From: Paracoccus albicereus
Lineage (GTDB): Bacteria > Pseudomonadota > Alphaproteobacteria > Rhodobacterales > Rhodobacteraceae
Reading direction: 5' to 3'
Assembly: GCF_024359525.1 (NCBI RefSeq)
Contig: NZ_JAKZEU010000002.1
Coordinates: 744,001-808,000, forward strand
Length of the DNA stretch: 64,000 nucleotides
How positions within the stretch are numbered: position 1 is the first letter of the stretch; each line of letters starts with the position of its first letter. Both the position numbers and the translations under genes were made by a program. The notes beneath the pieces were generated by a model, which worked only from the letters and a program-made list of their open reading frames with translations, was not told the DNA's origin and searched no databases. Positions 53,644 through 62,993 of the stretch are shown here, piece by piece.

Positions 53644-56600
53644 ATGTTTCATCAGCGCATGTTCGGGCGCAACGGCACCTTCTCGCTCGGCTCTCGCAGC
53701 CATGGTCCCGAACCGATCCGCTTCGATTTCTGGACCGGTCGCGATCTGACTGAAGCCGGTCGCGATCTGGCCCGGATGTCGCATCCCGACCTGCGGGCCA
53801 CGCCTGACGATCCCTTGCGTCGTCTGGACGAGAACCGGCTGGCGCTTCAGTCGCTTTACCTTCACGCGGTAGAGGCGGCCGAATCCGGCGAGTTGATCAC
53901 CCCCGCCGCCGAATGGCTGATCGACAACCACCACATGGTCGAGGAAAACCTGCGCCAGCTGCGCGAAGGGTTCGACCGCAATTTCCTTCGGAACCTGCCG
54001 CGCCAGCCGCTGGCCGACGGCCGGGAAATGCCGCGCGCGCTGATCATTGCCTGGTATTTCGTCGCGCTGACCAATTCCGAGATCGAGGACGGCCAACTGA
54101 CCGCTTTCCTTGAGGGGTATCAGTCTGAAAGCGTGCTCGAAATCGCCGAACTGTGGGCAATCCCCACCTTCCTGCGCTTCATCCTGATAGAGAACCTGCG
54201 TCGTCTGGCGGAGCGCGTAGCGATCGCGCGACTGCGCCGGTTCGAAGGCAACCGGATCGCGGATTCGCTGGCCGACGCGACCGGTCGCGCCGATATCGAG
54301 GCGCGGGTCGCGCGCGAGGCGGCGATGATCCGGCACGACACGGTCGCCGTTCAACTGCTCTACCGGCTGCGAGACGGCGGCGACAGCGCGCAGATGGCGC
54401 TGGCCGCGGTCGAGCGCCAACTGGGCCGCGCCGACGCGATCGATCGCGCGGTTCAGGCGGAATACACCCGCCAATCGAGCGGGAACGTCACCACCGGCAA
54501 CATCATTCGCAGCTTGCGGAAACTGGGCGACATCGACTGGCTGCGCTGGTTCGAAGGTGTCAGCCGCATCGACCGTCTGCTGAGCGACGGGACCGAGTTC
54601 GGTCGCCTCGACAAGCCTACCCGGTCGGATTACCGCACCGTGATCGAACGCATAGCCCGGCGTTCGACGCTGAGCGAAATGCAGGTCGCGCAGCTTGTGC
54701 TGGAACTGGCGGAAGACGCCCATCCGCACAAGGTGATCGGACATCTTCTGGTAGGCGCAGAGCAGCATCGCTTCGAAGAGGCCTGCGGGTATCGCCCGAC
54801 GATCAGCGAACGGTTCGACGATGGGTTCCGCCGCCTCGGCTGGCTGGGCATCGCCGTGCCGATGGCCGTCATCACAGCGCTGCTGGTCCTGGGCCTTCAC
54901 CTGCTTCTGCCCGCGTCGCTGCCGGGCTGGTCCGTGGTCCTGTTGCTGGTCCTTGCCGTGATTCCGGCGTCGGAAACCGCGCTGCGCCTGATCTCGTTCA
55001 TTGCGGCGCGCACGGTCAGGCCGCAACGGCTGCCCGCCATGGATTTCCATGCCGACGGCCCCCCGCCCGAAGCGCGGACGCTGGTGGTCATTCCGGGCAT
55101 GATCTCGAGCCTCGACGCGGTGGACGAACTGGCCGAGATGATCGAGTCCCATTACCTCGCCAACCCGCGCGGCGAGGTGATCTTCGCGCTGCTGACCGAT
55201 TGGCGCGATGCACCGCGTGAACACGAGCCCGACGACGATCGTCTTCTCAGCGCCGCACGCGAGCGGATCGATGCGCTGGCCGATCGCTATGACCACAACG
55301 GCACGCGCCGCTTTTTCCTGCTGCACCGCCGCCGCGTCTGGAACGAGGCGGAAGGCGTTTGGATGGGGTGGGAGCGCAAGCGCGGCAAGCTGGCCGAGCT
55401 GAACGAGATGCTGCGCGGCCACGCCGACACCTCGTTCATCGACACCGGCCCGACGCCGCCCGAAGGCGTGCGCTATGTCATCACACTGGACAGCGACACC
55501 CGACTGCCCCGCGAGACGGTCACGGCGCTGGTCGGCAAGATGGCCCACCCCGTGAACACGCCCGTCGCACGCGAGGATGGCGTCGTCATCCGGGGTCACG
55601 CGATCATGCAGCCGCGCGTCACGCCCTCGCTGACCACCGGACCCGAAGCATCGATCTTCCAGCGCATCTTTTCGACAAACCGCGGTCTTGACCCCTACGT
55701 CTTCACCGTGTCGGACCTGTATCAGGACCTGTTCGCCGAAGGCAGTTTCACCGGCAAGGGCATCTACGATGTCGACGCGTTCGAGGCGGCGATGGCCGGC
55801 CGCATTCCTGAAAACACGGTCTTGAGCCACGACTTGCTGGAGGGCTCGCTGGCCCGCGCGGCGCTGGTCACCGATGTCGAGGTGGTCGAGGATTTCCCCT
55901 TGCGCGCGGCGACCGAAGCCAGCCGCCAGCATCGATGGACGCGCGGTGACTGGCAGTTGCTGCCGTTCATCGTCAATCCCCTGAACGGCCTGAACGCGCT
56001 GGCACGCTTCAAGATGTTCGACAACCTGCGGCGCTCGCTGATGCCGATCCTGTGGGTCGCGGCGTCGATCGCCGGTTGGCTGACCCTGCCCGGCTGGCAC
56101 GCAGCCTTGTGGCAGATCGCGCTGATCGGCCTTCTGGCTCTGGTCGCGATCCTGCAGGTCGATCTTGCGCTGCTGCGCAGACGACGCGGGCTTGCGGTCG
56201 GCTACCACCTGCGCGGCATGGTCCGGGACGCCGCGAATTACATGCTGGAACTGGGGCTGAGGATCACCGGGGTGGCCGAACGCGCGGCGAACATGGCCGA
56301 CGCGATCGCGCTGGCGCTGTGGCGCCGCTTCGTCAGCCACAAACATCTCCTGGAATGGACGACCGCGCGGGAGGCCGCGCGCAAGGCGGCGGCGTCGCCC
56401 TGGCAGATCTACAGCAAGGGCTGGGCAAGCCCCGCGATCGGACTTCTCGCGCTTGCCGCGACCGCATGGCTCAACCCGTCGGCGCTGCCTGTCGCCAGCG
56501 TCATGTCGATCCTGTGGATCGCATCGCCCTGGATCGGCGAACGGATCTCTCGCCCGCTGGTGACAGAGGACAGGCTGTCGCTGTCGCCCGCCGAAGATGC

Positions 56601-59600
56601 GGCGTTGCGCCAGATCGGCCGCCAGACCTGGCGCTTCTTCGAGGAGTTCGTCGGACCCGACACCAACCATTTGCCGCCCGACAACTTCCAGGATCATCCG
56701 GCACCCAAGCTGGCAGAGCGGACGTCGCCCACCAATATCGGCCTTTACCTGATGTCCGTGATGTCGGCGCGCGATCTGGGTTGGATCGGTTTCGACACCG
56801 CGTTGAGACGGATTTCGGCGACGCTGGAAACGATGGAGCGGATGCCCCGCCATCGCGGACATTTCTTCAACTGGTACGACACCCGGACGCTCGCGGTCCT
56901 GCCCACGCCCTACGTTTCGTCCGTGGACAGTGGCAACCTGGCCGGGCTTTTGATCGCGCTCGCCTCGGGCCTGCGGCGATGGGGCGATGCGACTGCAAGC
57001 GCGGTTCAGGTCAAGATCACGGGTCTTGCGGACACGCTGGCGCTGCTGGAACGTGCCTATGCCGATCTGCCGGCGGGCCGGCGCGGATCGAACGATGTCC
57101 GCAAGGTGCTGGAAGAGCGGCTGGCGGGCTTTGCCGGACGCTATCGCAGCGTCGAATCCGATCCGCAGACCGCGCCGGTCGGCATCGCCGATCTGGGTGT
57201 TCTGGCCCGCGACATCGAGCGGCTGGCAGGCGATCTCGACGCAACCGAGAATGATCGCGCCAGTGCCGACCTGCTCTGGTGGGCGCGCGCCCTGCGGGTG
57301 AATTGCGACGAGGTTCTGCGACCTGCGGCCGAGGGACGCGACGCGCTGGCCAGCGTGACCCTGCGCCTGCACACGCTGTCCGAACGCGCGCGAGCACTGG
57401 CCTTCCGCATGGATTTCAGCCTGTTCGTGCGACCCGACAAGCAGCTTTTGTCGATCGGCTATCGCCCAGGCGAGGACGAACTGGACGAAAGCTGCTACGA
57501 CCTCTTGGCATCGGAAGCGCGGCTGACGTCCTTCCTTGCCATCGCCAAGGGCGATCTGCCCAAGGATCACTGGTCCCAGCTTGGCCGCCCCTTCGCCACG
57601 TTCGGCAATCGCGGTGCGCTGCTGTCCTGGTCGGGCTGCATGTTCGAATATCTGATGCCGCCCCTCCTGATGCGAGAGCGTCAGGGCGGTATCCTGCACC
57701 ATTCCAATGCCATGGCGATCGAGGTCCAGATCGAACATGGCCGCGCCCGGGCGATCCCGTGGGGCATTTCGGAAAGTGCCTTCAACGCGCGCGATCGGCA
57801 GTTGAACTACCAGTATTATGCATTCGGTGTGCCCGCCCTGGCGCTGAAGCGTGGCGGCGGCGATCCGGTCGTCGCGCCCTATGCCTCGATCCTTGCGGCG
57901 CAGATGCGGCCCAAGGCGGCCGTCAGCAACCTCGCCTGGCTTGCCGATATCGGTGCGCTGGGGCCGTGGGGCTACTACGACGCAGTCGATTTCACACCCT
58001 CACGGCAAAGCGGTGAGCATCGGCACGAAGTCGTGCGCAACGTCATGGCCCATCACCACGGCATGTCGATTCTGGCCATCGCGAACACCGTCCTGGACGG
58101 CATCCACCGCGACCGTTTCCACGACGATCCGGTGGTCCGCGCCGCCGAATTGCTGCTGCAGGAAAAATCGCCCCGTGACATCGTGCCGATCACCCGCGCG
58201 CCTTCACGGACCGAGGCCGCGACGATCAGCCATGCCTCGGCTTCGGAATCGATCTCGGTCGTGGACGAACCTGGACGCGCCCGCACCGAGGTCGCGCTGC
58301 TGTCGAATGGCCATTTCGCCACGACGATCTCGGCCACCGGGTCGGGACGTTCGGTCCTGAACGGGGTCGCGGTCAACCGCTGGCATCCCGATCCGACCTG
58401 TGACCGGGGCGGCATCTACCTTCTGATGCGCGACGTTCAAAGCGGCGAGTGGTGGTCGGCCACGACCTCGCCCTGCGCTGGCGAAAACGAGAAGGCGCGC
58501 ACGATCATCTCGGACCACAAGGCCGAGTTCTTCAAGACCGCCAACGCCATCGAAAGCCGGGTCGAGGTGATCGCCGCGACCGAAGCCAATGCCGACGGGC
58601 GGCGCCTGACGCTGCGCAACCGTTCCGGCAGCGACCGCACGATCGAGGTCACGTCCTATGGCGAGATCGTGCTGGACGAGCCGGCATCGGACAACGCGCA
58701 TCCCGCATTCTCGAAGATGTTCGTCAAGACAGAGATCCGGGGCGGCGGCAGCCTGATCGTAGCCGAACGGCGTCCCCGCGATCCCAAGGGGCAGTCCCGC
58801 TATCTGGCGCATCTGGTCGCGGGCGCGGACAGCGCCATGCCAGCGGCGACCGAGGCCGAAACGGACCGCTATGCCTTCATCGGGCGCGGGCGGACACTGG
58901 CCGATCCGGCGGCGTTCGATCCGGGCGCAACGCTGGGCGGTGGACAGGGTCACACGCTGGACCCGATCTTCGCGATCCGCCGCCGCGTGCGGTTGCCGGC
59001 CGGCAAGTCGGTCAGCCTGGTGTTCTGGACCATCATGACGGACACGGAACAGGCCCGCGACGACGCCGCCGCACATTACGCACGTCCAACCGTCTTCGAC
59101 CACGAACTGCGTCTTGCCTGGACGTGGAGTCAGGTTCAGTTGCGCCACGTCGGCGTCACGCTGGAAGAGGCGCGCCTGTTCCGGCGCTTCGCCGCGTTGC
59201 TGGTCTATCCACGTCTTAACCTGTCGCTGATGGACCCGGACCGGCGCGGCGCGCTTGGATCGCAATCGTCACTGTGGCCGATGGGGATCTCGGGCGACCA
59301 GCCGATCATCCTGATCCGCATCGACGACGAGACCGATCTTCCGATCGTCGCAAGCGCTCTGAAGATGCACGAATTCCTCCGCGTCCGGTCGGTGCCCTGC
59401 GACATCGTCATCCTGAACGAACGCGCGGCGAGCTACATCCAGGATCTGCAGCATGCGATCCGCAACCTCTGCGATCTTCGCATCGCGCAGGCGGGCGGGC
59501 CGATGCCGCAATGGGGCGTTCATGCGGTCCGTCGCGACCAGATCTCGCCCGAAAGCTACGACACGCTTCTGGCCGCGGCTCGGATCGTGCTGCACACCCG

Positions 59601-62079
59601 CAACGGCACGCTGGCCGAACAGATCGATCGCCTGCCGGACATCACACCACCCCGCGCTGCCGACACGCCGCCAAGGCTTCCCGCGCGGCGACAGGCGCAA
59701 CCCCCTGCGCCCACGCCACTGCAGTTCTGGAACGGCTATGGCGGCTTCACCGATAACGGCCGCGAATATGTCATGCGCCTGCGCGCGGACCGGCCGACGC
59801 CGCATCCGTGGATCAACGTCATCGCTCGCGAGGATTTCGGTTTCCACGTCTCGGCCGAGGGCGCGAGCTATACCTGGGCCGAGAATTCGCGCGACTACCA
59901 GATCACGCCCTGGTCAAACGACCCCGTGGGCAATCGCCCCGGAGAGGCGATTCTGATCCATGACCCCGCCACCGGCCGGGTCGCGACCCCCTTCCCCGCG
60001 CTCTGCGACGATCCGTCACAGGTCTTTGAGATTGCACATGGGATGGGCTATTCGCGCTTCACGGCCGATTTCGGCTGGGTCGAGGTCGAGGCAGTGATGA
60101 TGCTGGCGGAAAACCAGCCCGCCCGCCTGACCCGCCTGCGCGTGACCAACCACACGCGCGAACGGCTGTCCCTGCAAGGCATCGCCTACGCCGAGATGGT
60201 CAAGGGCATCGATCCCGCGCGAACGTCCACGATGCTGCGCGCACGCTATGACGCGGATGCCGGCGCGGTGATCCTGAAGAATCCTTATTCGACGGATTTT
60301 GCAGACCGCACGACCGCCCTGTCCTGCGATCAGCCGATCGACGGCGCATGCGCGTCACGCGCGCAGTTTCTGGGGCGGAACGGTTCGCTGTCGCGCCCCC
60401 GCGCCCTGACGCATTGGCCAGAGTCGGATGCGGGGGACGAACTGCAAACGGACGCCGATCCGTGCGCGGCGATCCGTTGGCAGCTCCCGCTGGCAGCGGG
60501 TGACACGATCGAAAGCGTACTGACGCTTGCCGACGCGCCCGCGGATGCCATCGACGGGGTTCTGTCCGAACTGGATCAGCGCGGCGTGACCGATCTGGCA
60601 CTAACCGCGGCTGGCGCGACCTGGGACGATTTTCTGGGCACGCTTCAGGTCGATACGCCCGACCCCAAGCTGAACCTGCTGGTCAACACATGGCTGCCCT
60701 ATCAGGCGCTCGGTTGCCGGATGCGGGCCCGCACCGCATTCTACCAGGCTTCGGGTGCGTTCGGCTTCCGTGACCAGTTGCAGGACAGCGCGGCGCTGAT
60801 CCTGCAGGATCCCGATCTCTGCCGTCGCCAGATCCTTAATGCCGCCAGTCGCCAATTCCCCGAAGGCGACGTCCAGCACTGGTGGCTGCCGCGCACCGGC
60901 GCGGGCGTGAGGACAATGATCACGGACGATGTCGTCTGGCTGGGCCACATCACCGCGCATTATGTCGAAGCGACGGGCGACACATCGATCCTTGACGAGA
61001 CTCTGCCCTTCATCAACGGACCCCGGCTGGACGAGGGCGAGCACGATCGCTTCTTCCAGCCCGAAAAGAGCGAGGAGTCCGCGCCGCTTTACGATCACTG
61101 CGCCCGCGCGCTTGATCTGGCCTTGGCACGCACCGGGCCGAACGGCCTGCCTCTGATCCTCGGCGGCGACTGGAACGACGGCATGAACCGTGTCGGCGAA
61201 GGCGGCCGCGGCGAAAGCGTCTGGCTGGGCTGGTTCCTGTGCGCGACCATCGACCGCTTCGCCCCGATTGCCGAGGCGCGTGGCGACGGAACGCGCGCCG
61301 AAGCCTGGCGCGCCCATCGTCAATCGGTCTCTCGGGCGCTGGACAAGTCAGGCTGGGACGGTGCCTGGTACCGACGCGGCTATTTCGACGACGGGACGCC
61401 ATTGGGATCGGTGGACAGCACCGAATGCCGGATCGACTCCATCGCGCAAAGCTGGGCGCTGATTTCCGGCGCGGGTCGCGAGGATCGTGCCCATCGTGCT
61501 GTCGATGCCGCCGTCGACTGGCTTTTCGATGAAAAGGCAGGGATCCTGCGACTGTTCACGCCGCCCTTCTCGGCCACCGAAGCGGAACCCGGCTACATCA
61601 AGTCCTATCCGCCCGGTGTGCGCGAAAACGGCGGCCAGTACACGCATGCCGCGGCATGGATGGTCTATGCCTTGGCGCAGTCGGGCGACGGGACCAGGGC
61701 GCACCGCATCTTCGATGCGATAAACCCGATCAGCCACGCCGCCGACCGCGCCTCGGCCGAGCAATACCGGGTCGAACCGTATGTCGTCGCCGCCGATATA
61801 TACGGCGCGCCCGACAAGCTGGGTCGCGGCGGCTGGACCTGGTACACCGGTTCGGCGGGCTGGATGTTCCGTGCCGCGGTCGAGGGCATCCTGGGGATCG
61901 AGCGACGGCCGGGCGGCTTCGTCGTGGCGCCGAACCTGCCAGACGACTGGCCGGGCTTCAGCGCAACGATCACCATCGACGGCCATGCGCGGCGGGTCGA
62001 GGTGACACGCGGCGATCGCGGCCTTGCCCTGTCGGTCGACGGTGTCGCAGCACAGCCGGGTGCGGTGATCGAGGTCTAG
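53644..62079 (+). CDS. ndvB: Cyclic beta-1,2-glucan synthase
   Basis: This 2811-residue inner-membrane enzyme makes cyclic beta-1,2-glucan from UDP-glucose, close to the usual NdvB/ChvB length (about 2830). An N-terminal helical region is followed by membrane helices (about residues 400-455), a GT84 glycosyltransferase domain with ITLDSDTRLPRE (about 610-622), more helices (about 800-850 and 930-960), a central glycoamylase-like region, and a C-terminal GH94 phosphorylase-like domain with GGDWNDGMNRVGEGGRGES. AAGGAGAAG precedes the ATG. The gene is intact with no frameshift. It is monocistronic and converges with glpR. Confidence 0.96.
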   Translation: MFHQRMFGRNGTFSLGSRSHGPEPIRFDFWTGRDLTEAGRDLARMSHPDLRATPDDPLRRLDENRLALQSLYLHAVEAAESGELITPAAEWLIDNHHMVEENLRQLREGFDRNFLRNLPRQPLADGREMPRALIIAWYFVALTNSEIEDGQLTAFLEGYQSESVLEIAELWAIPTFLRFILIENLRRLAERVAIARLRRFEGNRIADSLADATGRADIEARVAREAAMIRHDTVAVQLLYRLRDGGDSAQMALAAVERQLGRADAIDRAVQAEYTRQSSGNVTTGNIIRSLRKLGDIDWLRWFEGVSRIDRLLSDGTEFGRLDKPTRSDYRTVIERIARRSTLSEMQVAQLVLELAEDAHPHKVIGHLLVGAEQHRFEEACGYRPTISERFDDGFRRLGWLGIAVPMAVITALLVLGLHLLLPASLPGWSVVLLLVLAVIPASETALRLISFIAARTVRPQRLPAMDFHADGPPPEARTLVVIPGMISSLDAVDELAEMIESHYLANPRGEVIFALLTDWRDAPREHEPDDDRLLSAARERIDALADRYDHNGTRRFFLLHRRRVWNEAEGVWMGWERKRGKLAELNEMLRGHADTSFIDTGPTPPEGVRYVITLDSDTRLPRETVTALVGKMAHPVNTPVAREDGVVIRGHAIMQPRVTPSLTTGPEASIFQRIFSTNRGLDPYVFTVSDLYQDLFAEGSFTGKGIYDVDAFEAAMAGRIPENTVLSHDLLEGSLARAALVTDVEVVEDFPLRAATEASRQHRWTRGDWQLLPFIVNPLNGLNALARFKMFDNLRRSLMPILWVAASIAGWLTLPGWHAALWQIALIGLLALVAILQVDLALLRRRRGLAVGYHLRGMVRDAANYMLELGLRITGVAERAANMADAIALALWRRFVSHKHLLEWTTAREAARKAAASPWQIYSKGWASPAIGLLALAATAWLNPSALPVASVMSILWIASPWIGERISRPLVTEDRLSLSPAEDAALRQIGRQTWRFFEEFVGPDTNHLPPDNFQDHPAPKLAERTSPTNIGLYLMSVMSARDLGWIGFDTALRRISATLETMERMPRHRGHFFNWYDTRTLAVLPTPYVSSVDSGNLAGLLIALASGLRRWGDATASAVQVKITGLADTLALLERAYADLPAGRRGSNDVRKVLEERLAGFAGRYRSVESDPQTAPVGIADLGVLARDIERLAGDLDATENDRASADLLWWARALRVNCDEVLRPAAEGRDALASVTLRLHTLSERARALAFRMDFSLFVRPDKQLLSIGYRPGEDELDESCYDLLASEARLTSFLAIAKGDLPKDHWSQLGRPFATFGNRGALLSWSGCMFEYLMPPLLMRERQGGILHHSNAMAIEVQIEHGRARAIPWGISESAFNARDRQLNYQYYAFGVPALALKRGGGDPVVAPYASILAAQMRPKAAVSNLAWLADIGALGPWGYYDAVDFTPSRQSGEHRHEVVRNVMAHHHGMSILAIANTVLDGIHRDRFHDDPVVRAAELLLQEKSPRDIVPITRAPSRTEAATISHASASESISVVDEPGRARTEVALLSNGHFATTISATGSGRSVLNGVAVNRWHPDPTCDRGGIYLLMRDVQSGEWWSATTSPCAGENEKARTIISDHKAEFFKTANAIESRVEVIAATEANADGRRLTLRNRSGSDRTIEVTSYGEIVLDEPASDNAHPAFSKMFVKTEIRGGGSLIVAERRPRDPKGQSRYLAHLVAGADSAMPAATEAETDRYAFIGRGRTLADPAAFDPGATLGGGQGHTLDPIFAIRRRVRLPAGKSVSLVFWTIMTDTEQARDDAAAHYARPTVFDHELRLAWTWSQVQLRHVGVTLEEARLFRRFAALLVYPRLNLSLMDPDRRGALGSQSSLWPMGISGDQPIILIRIDDETDLPIVASALKMHEFLRVRSVPCDIVILNERAASYIQDLQHAIRNLCDLRIAQAGGPMPQWGVHAVRRDQISPESYDTLLAAARIVLHTRNGTLAEQIDRLPDITPPRAADTPPRLPARRQAQPPAPTPLQFWNGYGGFTDNGREYVMRLRADRPTPHPWINVIAREDFGFHVSAEGASYTWAENSRDYQITPWSNDPVGNRPGEAILIHDPATGRVATPFPALCDDPSQVFEIAHGMGYSRFTADFGWVEVEAVMMLAENQPARLTRLRVTNHTRERLSLQGIAYAEMVKGIDPARTSTMLRARYDADAGAVILKNPYSTDFADRTTALSCDQPIDGACASRAQFLGRNGSLSRPRALTHWPESDAGDELQTDADPCAAIRWQLPLAAGDTIESVLTLADAPADAIDGVLSELDQRGVTDLALTAAGATWDDFLGTLQVDTPDPKLNLLVNTWLPYQALGCRMRARTAFYQASGAFGFRDQLQDSAALILQDPDLCRRQILNAASRQFPEGDVQHWWLPRTGAGVRTMITDDVVWLGHITAHYVEATGDTSILDETLPFINGPRLDEGEHDRFFQPEKSEESAPLYDHCARALDLALARTGPNGLPLILGGDWNDGMNRVGEGGRGESVWLGWFLCATIDRFAPIAEARGDGTRAEAWRAHRQSVSRALDKSGWDGAWYRRGYFDDGTPLGSVDSTECRIDSIAQSWALISGAGREDRAHRAVDAAVDWLFDEKAGILRLFTPPFSATEAEPGYIKSYPPGVRENGGQYTHAAAWMVYALAQSGDGTRAHRIFDAINPISHAADRASAEQYRVEPYVVAADIYGAPDKLGRGGWTWYTGSAGWMFRAAVEGILGIERRPGGFVVAPNLPDDWPGFSATITIDGHARRVEVTRGDRGLALSVDGVAAQPGAVIEV

Positions 62080-62849
62080 GGGGCGGGACGGTCGGCGACG
62101 ACGATCCGCGTTCCCCATTCCGCACATCGTTGCGCCAGTTCGCTCGGCAAGGGTCGGTCCACGAACACCGTGTCCAGTTCGGACAGAGAGATGATGCGCA
62201 GCGGTGCGGACCGGTCCAGCTTGCTGAGGTCGGTCACCAGAAACGCCCGCCGCGCCTGCGCGACGATGGCGCGGCTGACGCGCACCTCGGCCAGATCGAA
62301 GTCCAGCAGGTCGCCGTCCGCGTCCAGCGCCGAGACGCCGATCACCGCGAAATCTGGCTTGAACTGGGCCATGAATTCCGTCGTGAGATCACCGACAAGC
62401 CCGCCATCGGACCGACGCAGCGCCCCGCCCGCAACCATCACCTGACAGCTTTCGTTGGCCACCAGAATGTTGGCGACGTTCATGTTGTTCGTCACCACGG
62501 TCAGGTTTCGATGCGACAGCAGTGCCCGTGCGACCGCTTCGGTCGTCGTCCCGATATTGATGATGATCGACGAATTGTCCGGAATCGCCGCTGCACAGGC
62601 CTGCGCAATGGCTCCTTTCGCGTCCTCGTTCATCCGACGACGCTCATCATAACCGATATTGCTGACGCCGCTTGGCATCACCGCGCCGCCGTGGGCGCGG
62701 TCCAGTGCGCCCTGATCGGCAAGCTCGCTCAGATCACGGCGAATGGTCTGCACGGCCACGTCGAAATGGGCGGCCAGATTCTCGACCGCGACATGTCCGG
62801 ATTGGCGGGCAAGTTCGAGGATCTCCAACTGCCGGATGTTCAGCGGCAT
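62076..62849 (-). CDS. glpR: DeoR-family regulator, GlpR-like
   Basis: This 257-residue repressor has a DeoR helix-turn-helix (VENLAAHFDVAVQTIRRDLSELADQG) and a sugar-phosphate sensor domain (IINIGTTTEAVARAL, VVTNNMNVANIL). It is divergent from glpD, so glycerol-3-phosphate is the likely inducer. The ATG at 62849 is at good spacing from AAGGGGG; the GTG two codons upstream touches that site. Its TAG stop shares CTAG with the ndvB stop. Confidence 0.92.
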   Translation of the reverse strand: MPLNIRQLEILELARQSGHVAVENLAAHFDVAVQTIRRDLSELADQGALDRAHGGAVMPSGVSNIGYDERRRMNEDAKGAIAQACAAAIPDNSSIIINIGTTTEAVARALLSHRNLTVVTNNMNVANILVANESCQVMVAGGALRRSDGGLVGDLTTEFMAQFKPDFAVIGVSALDADGDLLDFDLAEVRVSRAIVAQARRAFLVTDLSKLDRSAPLRIISLSELDTVFVDRPLPSELAQRCAEWGTRIVVADRPAP

Positions 62850-62888
62850 GCGCACCCCCTTTGACCTTGCGTCACGCTACGGGTTGCA

Positions 62889-62940
62889 TTCGTTTTCTGT
62901 CAATACGAACATCCACGAACCAAAACGAAGAATTTCGTTT
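62889..62940. promoter_or_regulatory. GlpR-type operators between glpR and glpD
   Basis: AAACGAA (62923-62929) and TTCGTTT (62934-62940) form a perfect 7-base inverted repeat with a 4-base spacer. Additional half-sites TTCGTTT (62889-62895) and ACGAAC (62905-62910, 62915-62920) lie upstream. TTCGTTT-type arrays are the known GlpR recognition pattern, so this is probably the shared operator. Confidence 0.7.
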
Positions 62941-62993
62941 GACAGATTACACGGCGCTGTGATCGGATGGCGCTCATGGAGCAAGGGGGGCCC

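Noticed and set aside
53539..57738. 1399-codon minus-strand open frame opposite ndvB
   Set aside because: It is antisense to the glycosyltransferase part of ndvB, rich in Arg/Gln/His, and has no recognisable domain or ribosome site.
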